NCBI RefSeq assembly: GCF_038070105.1
Contig: NZ_JBBPBZ010000002.1
Location: 1,294,501 to 1,358,500, forward strand
Direction of reading: 5' to 3'
Source: Methylocystis sp. IM3
GTDB lineage: Bacteria > Pseudomonadota > Alphaproteobacteria > Rhizobiales > Beijerinckiaceae
Length of the DNA: 64,000 bases
Numbering within the stretch: position 1 is the first letter of the stretch; each line of letters begins with the position of its first letter. The translations under genes and the position numbers were made by a program. The notes below the pieces were generated by a model. The model searched no databases, was not told where the DNA came from, and saw only the letters and a program-made list of their open reading frames with translations. Below are positions 27,616-37,437 of the stretch, piece by piece.

Positions 27616-28725
27616 ATGGAGGATAAAAAAACACATTGCTCGGCCGGCCCCTCCGCGCCGCGTAAAATCATTCATATCGACATGGACGCCTTCTACGCCT
27701 CCGTCGAGCAGCGTGACGACCCGCAGTTGCGCGGCAAGCCTGTCGCGGTCGGGGGCGCGCGGGAGCGGGGCGTTGTGGCGGCGGCGAGTTACGAGGCGCG
27801 CCGGTTTGGCGTGCGGTCTGCGATGCCGTCGGTGACGGCGCGGCGAAAATGCCCCGACCTCATCTTCGTGAGGCCGCGATTTGACGTTTACCGCCAGATT
27901 TCTCTCCAAATTCGCGAGATTTTCGCGCAGTTCACGCCCGTCATCGAGCCGCTCGCGCTCGACGAGGCCTATCTCGACGTCACCGAAAACCTCAAGGGCA
28001 TAGCCTCGGCGACCCGGATCGCCGAAGAAATCCGAGTCAAAATCCGTGAAGAGACAGGCCTCACGGCATCCGCCGGCGTCTCCTACAACAAATTCCTCGC
28101 CAAGATCGCCTCGGATTACCGCAAGCCTGACGGGCTTTTCGTCATCACGCCGCAGTTGGGGCCGGCTTTCGTAGAAACGCTGGAGGTCGGCCGCTTCCAT
28201 GGCGTCGGCCCCGCGACGCGGGAGAAGATGAACCGGCTCGGCATCGAGACGGGCGCCGACCTCAAGGCGCAGCCGCTCGAATTTCTGGAGCGGCATTTCG
28301 GCAAGGCGGGCGCTTATTATTTTTCGATTGCGCGTGGCGTCGACGCTCGGCCTGTGCGCGCCAACCGGATTCGCAAGTCGATCGGCGCGGAAAACACGTT
28401 TTCGCAGGATATTCTCGACCTCGCCGCGGCGCGGGCGGCGCTTGCGCCGATCGCCGAAAAGGTCTGGCGCGCCTGCGAGAAGGATCGGATCCGCGGCCGC
28501 GCCGTCACCCTCAAGGTGAAATATGCCGATTTCCGTGTGGTCACCCGCTCGCGAACCGGCGCGGCGCCGATCGGCGGGCAGGCGGAGTTCCTGGAAATCG
28601 CGCTGATGCTGCTCACCCCGCTTTTTCCCAGCGCGAAGGGCGTGCGTCTGCTCGGGCTCAGCCTGTCGGCGCTCGAAGGCGCAGCCGATGCGCCCAGACA
28701 GCTTAGGCTTGACTTAACTTCCTGA
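27616..28725 (+). CDS. dinB: DNA polymerase IV
   Basis: 369 residues from the ATG at 27616, with GAGGGGG upstream; a TTG at 27589 is an alternative. A Y-family translesion polymerase: HIDMDAFYASVEQ and LALDEAYLDVT carry the catalytic acidic residues, followed by the thumb helix-hairpin-helix (FHGVGPATREKMNRLGI) and a little-finger domain. No beta-clamp motif of standard form is obvious at the C-terminus. I looked for a GTTC-N7-GTTC LexA box upstream and did not find one. Confidence 0.95.
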   Translation: MEDKKTHCSAGPSAPRKIIHIDMDAFYASVEQRDDPQLRGKPVAVGGARERGVVAAASYEARRFGVRSAMPSVTARRKCPDLIFVRPRFDVYRQISLQIREIFAQFTPVIEPLALDEAYLDVTENLKGIASATRIAEEIRVKIREETGLTASAGVSYNKFLAKIASDYRKPDGLFVITPQLGPAFVETLEVGRFHGVGPATREKMNRLGIETGADLKAQPLEFLERHFGKAGAYYFSIARGVDARPVRANRIRKSIGAENTFSQDILDLAAARAALAPIAEKVWRACEKDRIRGRAVTLKVKYADFRVVTRSRTGAAPIGGQAEFLEIALMLLTPLFPSAKGVRLLGLSLSALEGAADAPRQLRLDLTS

Positions 28726-28776
28726 TGACATCTTCCGGGTCCAGTTGCCGCTCAGACTTGGAATCCGCGCCGAACA

Positions 28777-29922
28777 ATGACGGACCAGCCCAGCCCTTCG
28801 CCCATCCGAGTCGCCGAGATTGCGGGAGACGCGGCCTTTGCCGCTCTTGCGACGACCTGGCGCGACCTGTTCGACGCCACGCCCGACGCGACGCCCTTTG
28901 ACAGTTACGAATGGCTGTCGGCTTGGCGTCGCCGCCGCGGACGTGGGGAGCCTCTCGCTCTCGTCGCCTATGAGGACGACATCCCCATCGCCGCCATGCC
29001 GCTTATGCGGGTTTCCTGGCCGTTCAATATGCTGAGATGGATGGGCGCTCCCGATTCCGACTATCACGACATGGTCGGCGGCCGCCGGCGGGAAGAATGC
29101 GCAGCCGCGTTTCTCGCGCATCTCGACGACAGGCCCGGTTGGCGCCTTTGCGACCTGAGGGGGTTGCGCCCGGAGGCGTTGTCGCGGCTATCGGCTCCGC
29201 TGGGCCCGGTCTCGACGGAGCTTCAGCCTTGCGCAGCGTTGAGCTTGCCGGCTTCCCGCGAGGACTTCGAACGCGCCATGGCCCGAAAGCTGCGTTGGTC
29301 GCTCAAGCGGGGGGCCACGCTGCTGAAGGATGAGTGTGGCGACGTCTCCTTCTCCACCGTGGCGCGGCCCGAGGATCTGCCCGCCGCGATGGATGATCTT
29401 TTCCGCCTCCATACGGCGCGGCTGAACAAGAAGGGCGACCGTGGCGCCTTCGCACAGTCAAGTTCTCGCCTGTTTCACCAGGAAATCGCCGGAAAATTCC
29501 TGGAGCGCGGATGGCTTCGGCTCCATCGGGCGATGGCGGGCGGCTCCTGCATCGCGGCCCTGTACTGCTTTCATTTGCGAGGGACGACCTATTACTACCT
29601 CGGCGGATTCGATCCGGCTTTTTCGCGCTTCAGCCCCGGCGCTCTCGTCATAAACCATGCCATCCTGACGGCGATCGACGAGGGCGCGCGTGAATTCGAC
29701 TTCATGCGCGGGGCCGAGGATTACAAATCGAGGTGGAAAGCGGAAAGCCGTGTCAGCGGGCGTATCGTGTTCGGACCACGCGGCCGGGTTTCTCGGGTCA
29801 TTCTCGTAGCCCGCCGTATGGGGCAGACGCTGCGGGGCCTATGGCGGCCGGAAAGCGGCGGCGGCGCGAAGAACGCCGCCGCGCCGCCGTCTTACTCGTC
29901 GAACACGCCTTCCAGCGCGTAG
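28777..29922 (+). CDS. CelD/BcsL-like GNAT acyltransferase
   Basis: 381 residues. The N-terminal segment with PFDSYEWLSAWRRRRG and the C-terminal acetyltransf_6 (FemAB/CelD-like) core, including YCFHLRGTTYYYLGGFDPAFSR and FDFMRGAEDYKSRW, are typical of acyltransferases that decorate polysaccharides or cell-envelope components. No signal peptide. The 3' end overlaps the 3' end of the convergent Fae homologue by 31 bp. The acyl acceptor is unknown. Confidence 0.82.
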   Translation: MTDQPSPSPIRVAEIAGDAAFAALATTWRDLFDATPDATPFDSYEWLSAWRRRRGRGEPLALVAYEDDIPIAAMPLMRVSWPFNMLRWMGAPDSDYHDMVGGRRREECAAAFLAHLDDRPGWRLCDLRGLRPEALSRLSAPLGPVSTELQPCAALSLPASREDFERAMARKLRWSLKRGATLLKDECGDVSFSTVARPEDLPAAMDDLFRLHTARLNKKGDRGAFAQSSSRLFHQEIAGKFLERGWLRLHRAMAGGSCIAALYCFHLRGTTYYYLGGFDPAFSRFSPGALVINHAILTAIDEGAREFDFMRGAEDYKSRWKAESRVSGRIVFGPRGRVSRVILVARRMGQTLRGLWRPESGGGAKNAAAPPSYSSNTPSSA

Positions 29923-30431
29923 TGAGAGATGGTCTTGCGGTTGGCGATGAGCTCATCGACCGTGGGCTCGCCCTTGAGCGCGCGGGAGATCGCGAGCTTC
30001 GTCGCCTCGTAATTCGTGCGGTAGAGATCCCTTCTGTCGAGGTTCTCGTCCGTGGCGCAGCGCGGGTCGAGCCAGATCATGATGATCATGCAGAGCTCAT
30101 TCGCCCGATCCTTCGGAATGAGTCCTTCCGCGACGCAATCGACGATGGCGTCGGCGGTCGCCGCCTGCACCACGCCGCCGAGCAGCTCGACAAAGGCTTC
30201 GGACTTCACCGTCATCTTGGTGGTCATCATCGTCGCCGGGCGGACCTGCTGGTTGAGGTCGCGGATGACGAACATGCGCGGATGGCCCGCGACCTGTCCG
30301 GTCATGGAGGCGAAGGCGTGCCCGACCGGCCCCTTCACATTGCCGATCAGAACTTCCGGCATCGCGTCCGTATATTGCCCGTCCGCCGCGAGAACCGTCG
30401 CTTCGCCCGTCGCCAGCCAAATATCGCTCAT
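29892..30431 (-). CDS. formaldehyde-activating enzyme (Fae) homologue, divergent active site
   Basis: 179 residues from the ATG at 30431. Fae joins formaldehyde to tetrahydromethanopterin in C1 metabolism. Family features are a GEA start, VLIGNVKGPVGHAFASM, LIPKDRANELCMIIMI and TNYEATKLAISRAL. Where Fae1 has the AHIDL-like segment with the His proposed as catalytic, this protein reads DAMPEVL, so that His is replaced by Met24. It is therefore probably a Fae2/Fae3-type paralogue, perhaps formaldehyde-binding or regulatory rather than a fast enzyme. No other C1 gene is adjacent. Confidence 0.85.
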   Translation of the reverse strand: MSDIWLATGEATVLAADGQYTDAMPEVLIGNVKGPVGHAFASMTGQVAGHPRMFVIRDLNQQVRPATMMTTKMTVKSEAFVELLGGVVQAATADAIVDCVAEGLIPKDRANELCMIIMIWLDPRCATDENLDRRDLYRTNYEATKLAISRALKGEPTVDELIANRKTISHYALEGVFDE

Positions 30432-30509
30432 GGTGCGTCCTCTTGTGTTTGGGATGCGCGCGCATAGCATTGCGGGCCGCCGCAGGAAAGCCGGCCGCCC
30501 GAGCGCGGC

Positions 30510-31577
30510 TCAGGGCCGTTCCGCCGCGATCTCCCGCGACTTGCGGCCGACGAGGGCCGATAGGGCGGTTCTTTCTCTCTCGATCGTGGCGAGAAGGCCC
30601 GATTTGATCCGCGAAACAAGCGCCGGCCCCTCATAAACGAGGGCCGAATAGAGCTGCACGAGGCTCGCGCCCGCCTCGATCTTGGCGAGCGCCGTCTCCG
30701 CGCTCTCGACGCCGCCGGCGCCGATGAGCGGGAACTGCCTCTCGACGCGCAAAGCGGTCTGCGCGAGCATGTATGTGGAGAGCGCAAAGAGCGGCGCGCC
30801 GGAGAGTCCGCCGCCCTCCCGCGCCGCCGGCGCGCGGAGGCTCGCCGGGCGGGAAATGGTGGTGTTGGAGACGATCATTCCGTCGATCCGCCGCTCCCGC
30901 GCCACGCGCACGACGCCGTCGAGCTGGGGCAGGGAAAGATCGGGTGCAATCTTCAGCAGCACTGGCCGCCGGACCGCGGCGGCGTCGCGCGCCTCGATGA
31001 CGCGCGCGAGAAGGTCGGAGAGCGCCTCGGGCTCCTGCAAATCGCGCAGGCCCGGCGTGTTGGGCGAACTCACATTGATCGTGAAATAGCTCGCCGCCTC
31101 CGTAAAGGTCCGGACGCCCGCGACATAATCGGCGACGCGGTCGTCCGCGTCCTTGTTGGCGCCCACGTTGACGCCGAGAATTCCGTCGGGCCTCGCCAGC
31201 GACAGGCGCGCCAGCGCCGGCGCATGGCCCTCATTGTTGAAGCCGTAGCGGTTGATGACGCCGCGATCCTGAACGAGACGGAAAGCCCTCGGCCGGGGAT
31301 TTCCCGGCTGCGCGCGCGGCGTCAGCGTGCCCACCTCGACGAAGCCGAAGCCCAAACCCAGCATAGGGCCGGCGACCTCGGCATTCTTGTCGAAGCCCGC
31401 CGCCAAGCCGACGGGGTTGGGGAAGTCGAGCCCGAAGGCGGAGACGGCGAGGCGCGGATCGTCCGTCGGGGGCCGGCGCGTCGGAAGGAGCTTCAAGGCG
31501 GCGATCGTCGCGCGATGCGCGTCCTCAGCGTCGAGAAGTCGCAGCAGGGGCGAAGCGAGGCTGAACGCGTCGATCAT
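30510..31577 (-). CDS. pyrD: dihydroorotate dehydrogenase, class 2 (quinone)
   Basis: 355 residues from the ATG at 31577, which overlaps the DUF952 stop by 4 nt (ATGA). It oxidises dihydroorotate with electrons going to quinone in pyrimidine synthesis. The N-terminal helix pair for membrane association is present. NRYGFNNEG and [17 protein letters not shown] (catalytic Ser) are the class 2 motifs, and [15 protein letters not shown] binds the FMN phosphate. Confidence 0.96.
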   Translation of the reverse strand: MIDAFSLASPLLRLLDAEDAHRATIAALKLLPTRRPPTDDPRLAVSAFGLDFPNPVGLAAGFDKNAEVAGPMLGLGFGFVEVGTLTPRAQPGNPRPRAFRLVQDRGVINRYGFNNEGHAPALARLSLARPDGILGVNVGANKDADDRVADYVAGVRTFTEAASYFTINVSSPNTPGLRDLQEPEALSDLLARVIEARDAAAVRRPVLLKIAPDLSLPQLDGVVRVARERRIDGMIVSNTTISRPASLRAPAAREGGGLSGAPLFALSTYMLAQTALRVERQFPLIGAGGVESAETALAKIEAGASLVQLYSALVYEGPALVSRIKSGLLATIERERTALSALVGRKSREIAAERP

Positions 31578-31912
31578 AACAGGCCCGTGAAATCGTGGCG
31601 CCCGCTTCTGAGCGGCAGCGGCGCGACGCGCGTCACGGCGGAAAGGGAGAGAGGCGCGTAAAGATGCGGGAACAACGCCCCGCCGCGCGAGACCTCCCAT
31701 TTCAGCGCGTCGCCGAGCCTCTCGGCAGCCACCGCGACGAGCAGCAGATCGGCCTGTCCGGCGAAATGCTTCGCGGCCGTCTCTTCCGACTGTTCGGCGG
31801 TGGAAAAATGGATGTAGCCGTCAGCGAGGTCGATGGCCGCGCCAGTGAAGACGCCGCTCGCTTCCGCCGCGCGCCATTCGGGGGTGGAGACAATTTTGTA
31901 GATGAGCGTCAC
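31574..31912 (-). CDS. DUF952 family protein
   Basis: 112 residues matching the DUF952 pattern: [10 protein letters not shown] at the start, then [11 protein letters not shown], and [13 protein letters not shown]. The fold is related to ADP-ribosyltransferase-like small proteins, but the role is unknown. It is translationally coupled to pyrD through an ATGA overlap, a frequent alphaproteobacterial arrangement. Confidence 0.85.
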   Translation of the reverse strand: MTLIYKIVSTPEWRAAEASGVFTGAAIDLADGYIHFSTAEQSEETAAKHFAGQADLLLVAVAAERLGDALKWEVSRGGALFPHLYAPLSLSAVTRVAPLPLRSGRHDFTGLL

Positions 31913-32038
31913 TGCGGCTTTGTCCCCTCCGTGGCCCTTACCCGCTGATGCGGGAGTGGGGCGTTCGCGTCTGCTCCGCAGAAGGATGCTTTGCCTCGGC
32001 TTCCCCGCCCGCGTCGAGTAGGGAGAGCCAGAAGGGCG

Positions 32039-34246
32039 TTACTCCGCCGCCTTGGCGCTGGCCGCCTGTTTTTCGGCCTTGCTCGGCAGGCGCGCGATCA
32101 TGGCGATCATGGCGCGGTCGGAGAGGGCCACCAGACGCTCGCCGCGATTGAGCCAGGCGACGGCGTCCTCGATGGTTTCGGCGTCGGCGATCTTGGCCTC
32201 GGCGACGGCGCGGTCCGCCGTGACGGCCCCGCGCTGGCGCGGCTTGCGCGTCGGCAGCCAGGCTTCGTGCAGCGCGCGCAGTTCGGGATCTTCGTGGATG
32301 GCGAGAACGCCGTTGGTTTCATCGTCCTCGACGCGCGCCAGCGCCTTGGAAAGGGCCTTGCCGCGCTTGGCGATGGGCGGCGTCGTGGTCTCTTCGGGGG
32401 TGACGAGCACGCCGGCGCGGCGGAAGACGAGGCCAAGCCAGCGCTGGCTGGTGAGCCAGGAAATCGGAATGGCGAGTATGAGGCCCGCGATCGTCGGCGA
32501 CATCCAGGCGACGAGCGAGGGCGAGATCATCAGGCCCGCGACGAGGCTCAGCGCGCCGAGCGCCACATGCGAGCGGTGGCGGCGCACGATGTCGATGAAG
32601 GGCACGGAGCCGTCGTCGCGCCGCTGCGGGTCCCAGCCCGTGTCGAAGCCGAAGACGATATGCACGACATGGCCGGTCTGGATCAGCATCATGATTGGCG
32701 CAAGCAGCGCCGAGAGTACGATTTCGAAGAGGGTCGAGATCAGCAGCATGATGACGCCGCCCGAGCCCCGGCGCGTCTCGGGCTCGTAGATCGCGACGAG
32801 CAGGCCGAAGAATTTGGGCGCGAGCAGAATGCCCATGGTGAGGGCGAAGAGCTCGAGAGAACGTTCGGCGTCGAAGCGCGGGAAGGTCGGGAAGAGCGCG
32901 AATTCGCTCGTGAAATACTCCGGCTTGAAATAGCTCGCCTGGAAGACGATCACGATGCCGACGAGGAGCTGAAGCAGCCACAGCGGCGAGGTGAGATAGC
33001 CGAAGATGCCGGTGAGAAAGTGCTGGCGCGAGGCCCAGCTCAGGCCGCGCGCGAAGAGGACGCGCGAATGCTGGAGATTGCCCTGGCACCAGCGCCGGTC
33101 GCGGATCGAGAGGTCGATGAGCGAGGGCGGGCTTTCCTCATAGGAGCCGCCGAGCGTCGGCATCATGTAAACCGCATAGCCCGCGCGGCGGATCAGCGCC
33201 GCCTCGACGAAGTCGTGCGAGAGAATATGGCCGCCAAACGGCGGCCGGCCGCGCAGGTCCGGGAGGCCGCAGTGGCGGGCGAAGGCCTCTGTGCGGATGA
33301 TGGCGTTGTGGCCCCAGTAATTGCCGTCGCGACCCATCCAGCAGGAGAGGCCCACGGCGATCACCGGCCCATAGATGCGCGCTGCGAACTGCTGCACGCG
33401 GGCGAAGAGCGTGTTGCGGTTGATGATGAGCGGCAGCGTCTGGATGATGCCGGAATCGGGGTCCGCCTCCATCGCCGCGGCGAGGCGGACGATGGTTGGC
33501 CCGGTCATCAGGCTGTCGGCGTCGAGCACCACCATTTGCGCATAGGCGCCCCCCCAGCGCGAGACGAAGTCTTCGATATTGCCGGCCTTTCGGCCGACGT
33601 TCTTCTCGCGCCGGCGGTAGAAAATGCGCGCCTTGGGCCCGAGACGACGGCGAATGCCGATGAAGGCCCGCTCTTCCGCGATCCATACGTCGGGATTCGT
33701 CGTGTCGGAGAGGAAAAACCAGTCGAAATGGTCGCCGAGGCCCGTCGCCTGCACGTCCTCGTAAATCGTCTGAAGCGCCGCGAAGACGCGGCTCGGCGCC
33801 TCATTGTAGATTGGCATGACGACGGCGGTTTTTTGCGAAAGCGTCGCCGGAAGGCCGGGCGCGGGCCGTCTGGACAGAAGCGCCCCGAAGCCGACGACGG
33901 CGCTCGCGAAGCTGAGCGCAATCCAGGAGAAGTTGAGAACGAAGAGCGTCAGCAGCGCCCATTTCAGGGTCGTGACGCCGCCCACGTCGATGACCTTGTA
34001 CATCTGCCAGCCGCCGTAGACGGTGAGCGCAAGGCCGCCGCCGAACGTCACGAGGCGCGCGAGCCAGGGCGTCTCCCACAACTGAGGAGCAAGCCTCTTG
34101 CGAACCTGCCGGCTGTCGAACTTGAAGAGATTTTGCGCCGGCATCGAGAGACGCTGCTCGACCGGCGTCGGCGGGGCGGCCACGGGATCGACATAGCTTT
34201 GCGCCGGCGGAACGGCGTCGACGGGCGCGAGTGTCAGGGAGTCCAT
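32039..34246 (-). CDS. opgH: glucans biosynthesis glucosyltransferase H
   Basis: 735 residues. An inner-membrane GT2 enzyme that makes the beta-1,2 backbone of osmoregulated periplasmic glucans from UDP-glucose. The glycosyltransferase core has PIYNEAPSRVFAALQ, the DADSLM metal site and the RDRRWCQGNLQH (QxxRW-type) acceptor motif, flanked by N- and C-terminal helices. The start overlaps the opgG stop by 13 nt, so the two are one operon. The C-terminal soluble tail is Lys/Ala-rich. Confidence 0.95.
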   Translation of the reverse strand: MDSLTLAPVDAVPPAQSYVDPVAAPPTPVEQRLSMPAQNLFKFDSRQVRKRLAPQLWETPWLARLVTFGGGLALTVYGGWQMYKVIDVGGVTTLKWALLTLFVLNFSWIALSFASAVVGFGALLSRRPAPGLPATLSQKTAVVMPIYNEAPSRVFAALQTIYEDVQATGLGDHFDWFFLSDTTNPDVWIAEERAFIGIRRRLGPKARIFYRRREKNVGRKAGNIEDFVSRWGGAYAQMVVLDADSLMTGPTIVRLAAAMEADPDSGIIQTLPLIINRNTLFARVQQFAARIYGPVIAVGLSCWMGRDGNYWGHNAIIRTEAFARHCGLPDLRGRPPFGGHILSHDFVEAALIRRAGYAVYMMPTLGGSYEESPPSLIDLSIRDRRWCQGNLQHSRVLFARGLSWASRQHFLTGIFGYLTSPLWLLQLLVGIVIVFQASYFKPEYFTSEFALFPTFPRFDAERSLELFALTMGILLAPKFFGLLVAIYEPETRRGSGGVIMLLISTLFEIVLSALLAPIMMLIQTGHVVHIVFGFDTGWDPQRRDDGSVPFIDIVRRHRSHVALGALSLVAGLMISPSLVAWMSPTIAGLILAIPISWLTSQRWLGLVFRRAGVLVTPEETTTPPIAKRGKALSKALARVEDDETNGVLAIHEDPELRALHEAWLPTRKPRQRGAVTADRAVAEAKIADAETIEDAVAWLNRGERLVALSDRAMIAMIARLPSKAEKQAASAKAAE

Positions 34247-35769
34247 CTGTAAAGCCAGGTTTCGCTGATTGGCTCCTCATCCGCGCGCAGGACGAGTCGC
34301 ATTTCGCAGTAATTTTCGCCGGCCGCGTCGAGGTCGAACACAACGCGGCACGTCTTTCCCTGCGGATTGAGGAACGTGCGGACGTTGGTGGCCGATCCGG
34401 GAGATGTGGTCAAGGCGGCCGAAAGTCGCGCGGTTTTCTGTGGATCTGCGAGAACATCGCCCGAAAAAACGACAATAAAGCGGCGCCGCTTCAGGCCGGG
34501 GACATGGCCGGCGCGGGCGTCGATGGCCACCGCCATGGGCGGCCGGCTCGGCGGCTCCCAGCACCAGAACTGACGATAGGCGAAAGTCGCCGCGCCGCCC
34601 CCGACGAGGGGCGTCTTCGGGCGCCAATAGGCGACGATGTTTTCATTGTTCTCGGACTCAGAGGGGATTTCCACGAGCTGCATTGCGCCGTCGCTCCAGT
34701 CGCCGAGCGGCTCGATCCAGAGCGAGGGACGCCGCTCCCAGTGCTGGTCGTCGTCCTGATAGTCCGCGATGTCGCGTTTCCTCTGAAGCGCGCCGAATCC
34801 TTTGGGATTATGATCCACGAAGGATGAGAACTGCAGCTCCTCGCGATTGGAGACCGGCCGCCACAGCCATTCGCCCGCGCCGGTGAGCATCTGGATGCCA
34901 TTGATCGCCGCCGCCATGGGGCGCAGATCGTCGTTGCGCCGGCGCGAGTCGAGCGGCGTGTGGAGCGAGGCCGCCGCAAAGCCCGCGAGGCCGTAATGAT
35001 CGACCGTCGTGCGGGAAAAGAGCGTCAGCTCCGTGTCGATCAGCGTCGCCTCTCCCGGACGGACAGTAAAACGATAAATTCCGGCTACGCTGGGCGAATC
35101 GAGTAGCGCATGGATGACGAGCGCGTTTTCTCCGAGCGTCGGCTTCTCGATCCAGAACATGCGGAAGGCCGGGAATTCCTCGCCGCGCGGGTCGGCGGTG
35201 CGAATCGAGAGGCCGCGCGCGGTGACCCCGAGGTTTTGCCCCGCCGCCACGGCGCGGTAGAAACTCGCGCCCTGGAAGATCGCCAGCTCCGCTTCGCCGC
35301 CGCCGGGCTCGGCGCGCAGCACGCGAAAGCCGGAATAGCCGAGATCGGGCAGCTTTTCGGGGACCTTCAGCCCGCCGTAGTCGAACCGGTTCTGGTCATA
35401 CGCGATCCGAGTCGCCGCGCCGTTCTCCACGACGAAGAGGTCGACCGCCGTGGTGAAAATATTGCCGCGGTGCAGCGGCTCGATGGAGAAGCCTTTGTTT
35501 TCGCCGGTCCATAGAGCAGAGCCGGGCCGCGTCTTGATCCCGACGAGCTGCTCATAGGAGAGGCTGGCGAAAGGCTCGCGCAGGTCGCTCGGCGGCGGCG
35601 CATAGGGCTTCGATGCGAGCGCGCGGGCCAGATCCAGGATTGCTTCGCGCGAAAAGGGCGCGGACGGCGCGGACGGCGTCTCCTTCCCTTGCGCCTGCGC
35701 GACAGAAGGCGCGAGGCCCGAGGCGAGGGCGCCGAGGGCCGCTTTCAATAGATCTCTTCGTTCAAACAT
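34234..35769 (-). CDS. opgG: periplasmic glucan biosynthesis protein, OpgG/OpgD family
   Basis: 511 residues, full length. The N-terminus (ERRDLLKAALGALASG) looks like a twin-arginine signal ending AQA, which is a feature of OpgD more than of OpgG, so the paralogue assignment is open. Core motifs include FASLSYEQLVGIKTRPGSALW, MFWIEKP and the C-terminal CRVVFDLDAAG. It probably adds or controls glucan branching after OpgH-dependent synthesis. It is the first gene of the opgGH operon and diverges from glmU across about 197 bp. Confidence 0.92.
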   Translation of the reverse strand: MFERRDLLKAALGALASGLAPSVAQAQGKETPSAPSAPFSREAILDLARALASKPYAPPPSDLREPFASLSYEQLVGIKTRPGSALWTGENKGFSIEPLHRGNIFTTAVDLFVVENGAATRIAYDQNRFDYGGLKVPEKLPDLGYSGFRVLRAEPGGGEAELAIFQGASFYRAVAAGQNLGVTARGLSIRTADPRGEEFPAFRMFWIEKPTLGENALVIHALLDSPSVAGIYRFTVRPGEATLIDTELTLFSRTTVDHYGLAGFAAASLHTPLDSRRRNDDLRPMAAAINGIQMLTGAGEWLWRPVSNREELQFSSFVDHNPKGFGALQRKRDIADYQDDDQHWERRPSLWIEPLGDWSDGAMQLVEIPSESENNENIVAYWRPKTPLVGGGAATFAYRQFWCWEPPSRPPMAVAIDARAGHVPGLKRRRFIVVFSGDVLADPQKTARLSAALTTSPGSATNVRTFLNPQGKTCRVVFDLDAAGENYCEMRLVLRADEEPISETWLYRWTP

Positions 35770-35833
35770 TGAGCAACCGGGAGCGGGGTAGATAGCGCGG
35801 CTTTGACGCGTCTTTCCTCTATAAAAGAAATTC

Positions 35834-35859
35834 GGGGAACCGAAAGAGCATTGTTCCCC
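35834..35859. promoter_or_regulatory. inverted repeat in the opgG-glmU divergent promoter region
   Basis: GGGGAAC (35834-35840) and GTTCCCC (35853-35859) form a perfect 7-bp inverted repeat with a 12-bp spacer, between the divergent opgG and glmU starts. It could be an operator or a transcribed hairpin. GGAAC also begins the -35 box of EcfG promoters, but no CGTT at the right spacing follows. Confidence 0.4.
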
Positions 35860-35966
35860 CTGCGGCCTCGCGGCGGCGGCGCTTGCCCTTTCCGGTTCGA
35901 ATCTGCAACAAACAGGCGGCCAGCCGCGCGCTTTCGCCGCGCCTCGTTAAAAACCAAAGGCCTAAA

Positions 35967-37325
35967 ATGCCGAGCTCCCGCAAAGCGCTCGCCGTCGTCC
36001 TCGCCGCGGGCGAAGGCACGCGCATGAAATCCGACCGGCCGAAAGTGTTGCACCAGGTGGCGGGGCGCTCCATGCTCGCCCATGTGCTCGCCGCCGTCGC
36101 CGAGGCCGGCGTCGAATCGGTCGCCGTCGTCGTCGGCCCGGGCCGGGACGACGTCCGGGACGAAGCCTTGCGGCTCGCCCCCGGGGCGCGGGTCTATGTG
36201 CAGACCGAGCGGCTCGGCACCGCCCATGCCGTTCTTGCGGCGCGGGAGGCCATCGCGGAAGGGTTCGACGACCTTGTCGTGCTCTTCGCCGACACGCCGC
36301 TCGTCACCGGCGCGACTATCCTCGCCCTGCGCGGCGCCCTTGCCGAAGGCGCGGGCGTCGCGGCGTTGGGCTTCATGGCGGCGGATCCGTTCGGCTATGG
36401 CCGGCTGATCCAGGACGAGTCGGGCGACCTGCTCGCGATCCGCGAGGAGAAGGACGCAACCGAGGCCGAGCGCGCCATTCGCCTGAGCAACGCCGGCCTC
36501 ATGGCGCTCGACGGCAGGAGCGCGCTGGGCTGGCTGGGCCGGATCGGCGCCGCCAACGCGAAGGGCGAGTATTATCTCACCGACGTCATCGAGATCGCGC
36601 GGGAAGCCGGCCGTCCGGCGCGGGTCGTCCTCGCCGAGGAGACGGAAGTGCTCGGCGTCAACGATCGTATTCAGCTCGCTCAGGCCGAGGCCGTCGCACA
36701 GACCCGCCTGCGCCGCGCCGCCATGGCCGCGGGCGTCACCATGATCGCGCCCGAGACCGTCTTTCTGAGCTTCGATACGACGCTCGGCCGCGACGTGCTG
36801 ATCGAGCCGCATGTGGTCATCGGGCCGGGCGTCTCGATCGCCGACGGGACGGTGATCCATTCGTTCTCCCATCTCGAAGGGGCGCGTGTCGGCGCGGGCG
36901 CGACGATCGGCCCCTATGCGCGGCTCAGGCCCGGCGCGGCGCTTTCCGAACGGGCGAAGGTCGGCAATTTCGTGGAAATCAAGAACGCCAATGTCGCGGC
37001 CGGGGCCAAGGTCAACCATCTGACCTATATCGGCGACGCCGACGTCGGCGCCAACGCGAACATCGGCGCCGGAACGATCACCTGCAATTACGACGGCTTC
37101 TTCAAATACCGGACCGAAATTGGCGAGAACGCCTTCATCGGTTCGAACTCGGCGCTGGTCGCGCCGGTAAAGATCGGGGCGGGGGCCTATGTCGGCTCGG
37201 GCTCGGTCGTGACCAAGGACGTGGCCGCCGACGCGCTCGCCGTCGCGCGCGGGCGGCAGATGGAGAAAATCGGCTGGGCCGCGTCGTTCCGCGCCGCGCA
37301 GGCCGCCAGGAAAGCAAAAAAATAG
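35967..37325 (+). CDS. glmU: bifunctional GlcNAc-1-P uridyltransferase / GlcN-1-P acetyltransferase
   Basis: 452 residues from the ATG at 35967. It makes UDP-GlcNAc for peptidoglycan and LPS. The N-terminal pyrophosphorylase domain has [20 protein letters not shown]. The C-terminal left-handed beta-helix carries hexapeptide repeats ([49 protein letters not shown]). glmS follows on the same strand after 112 bp, so UDP-GlcNAc supply genes are paired. Confidence 0.97.
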   Translation: MPSSRKALAVVLAAGEGTRMKSDRPKVLHQVAGRSMLAHVLAAVAEAGVESVAVVVGPGRDDVRDEALRLAPGARVYVQTERLGTAHAVLAAREAIAEGFDDLVVLFADTPLVTGATILALRGALAEGAGVAALGFMAADPFGYGRLIQDESGDLLAIREEKDATEAERAIRLSNAGLMALDGRSALGWLGRIGAANAKGEYYLTDVIEIAREAGRPARVVLAEETEVLGVNDRIQLAQAEAVAQTRLRRAAMAAGVTMIAPETVFLSFDTTLGRDVLIEPHVVIGPGVSIADGTVIHSFSHLEGARVGAGATIGPYARLRPGAALSERAKVGNFVEIKNANVAAGAKVNHLTYIGDADVGANANIGAGTITCNYDGFFKYRTEIGENAFIGSNSALVAPVKIGAGAYVGSGSVVTKDVAADALAVARGRQMEKIGWAASFRAAQAARKAKK

Positions 37326-37437
37326 CCGCGCTGCTGCATTTTAGCCGCAAGGGCGCGGCTTGTTGCTTTTCGATCACGCTGGCCTGCGCCCCCCGCCGCA
37401 TTGGCCGAGTTTTTGCCAGGTTCTTTTGGAGGCTGCC

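Noticed and set aside
31991..34252. A 753-codon frame opposite opgH
   Set aside because: It is antisense to a clear OpgH coding region, its composition is charged and low in hydrophobic residues, and it matches no family.
37326..37437. glmS ribozyme or other RNA switch before glmS
   Set aside because: The 112-bp gap does not contain the conserved core, and this ribozyme is found mainly in Gram-positive bacteria.
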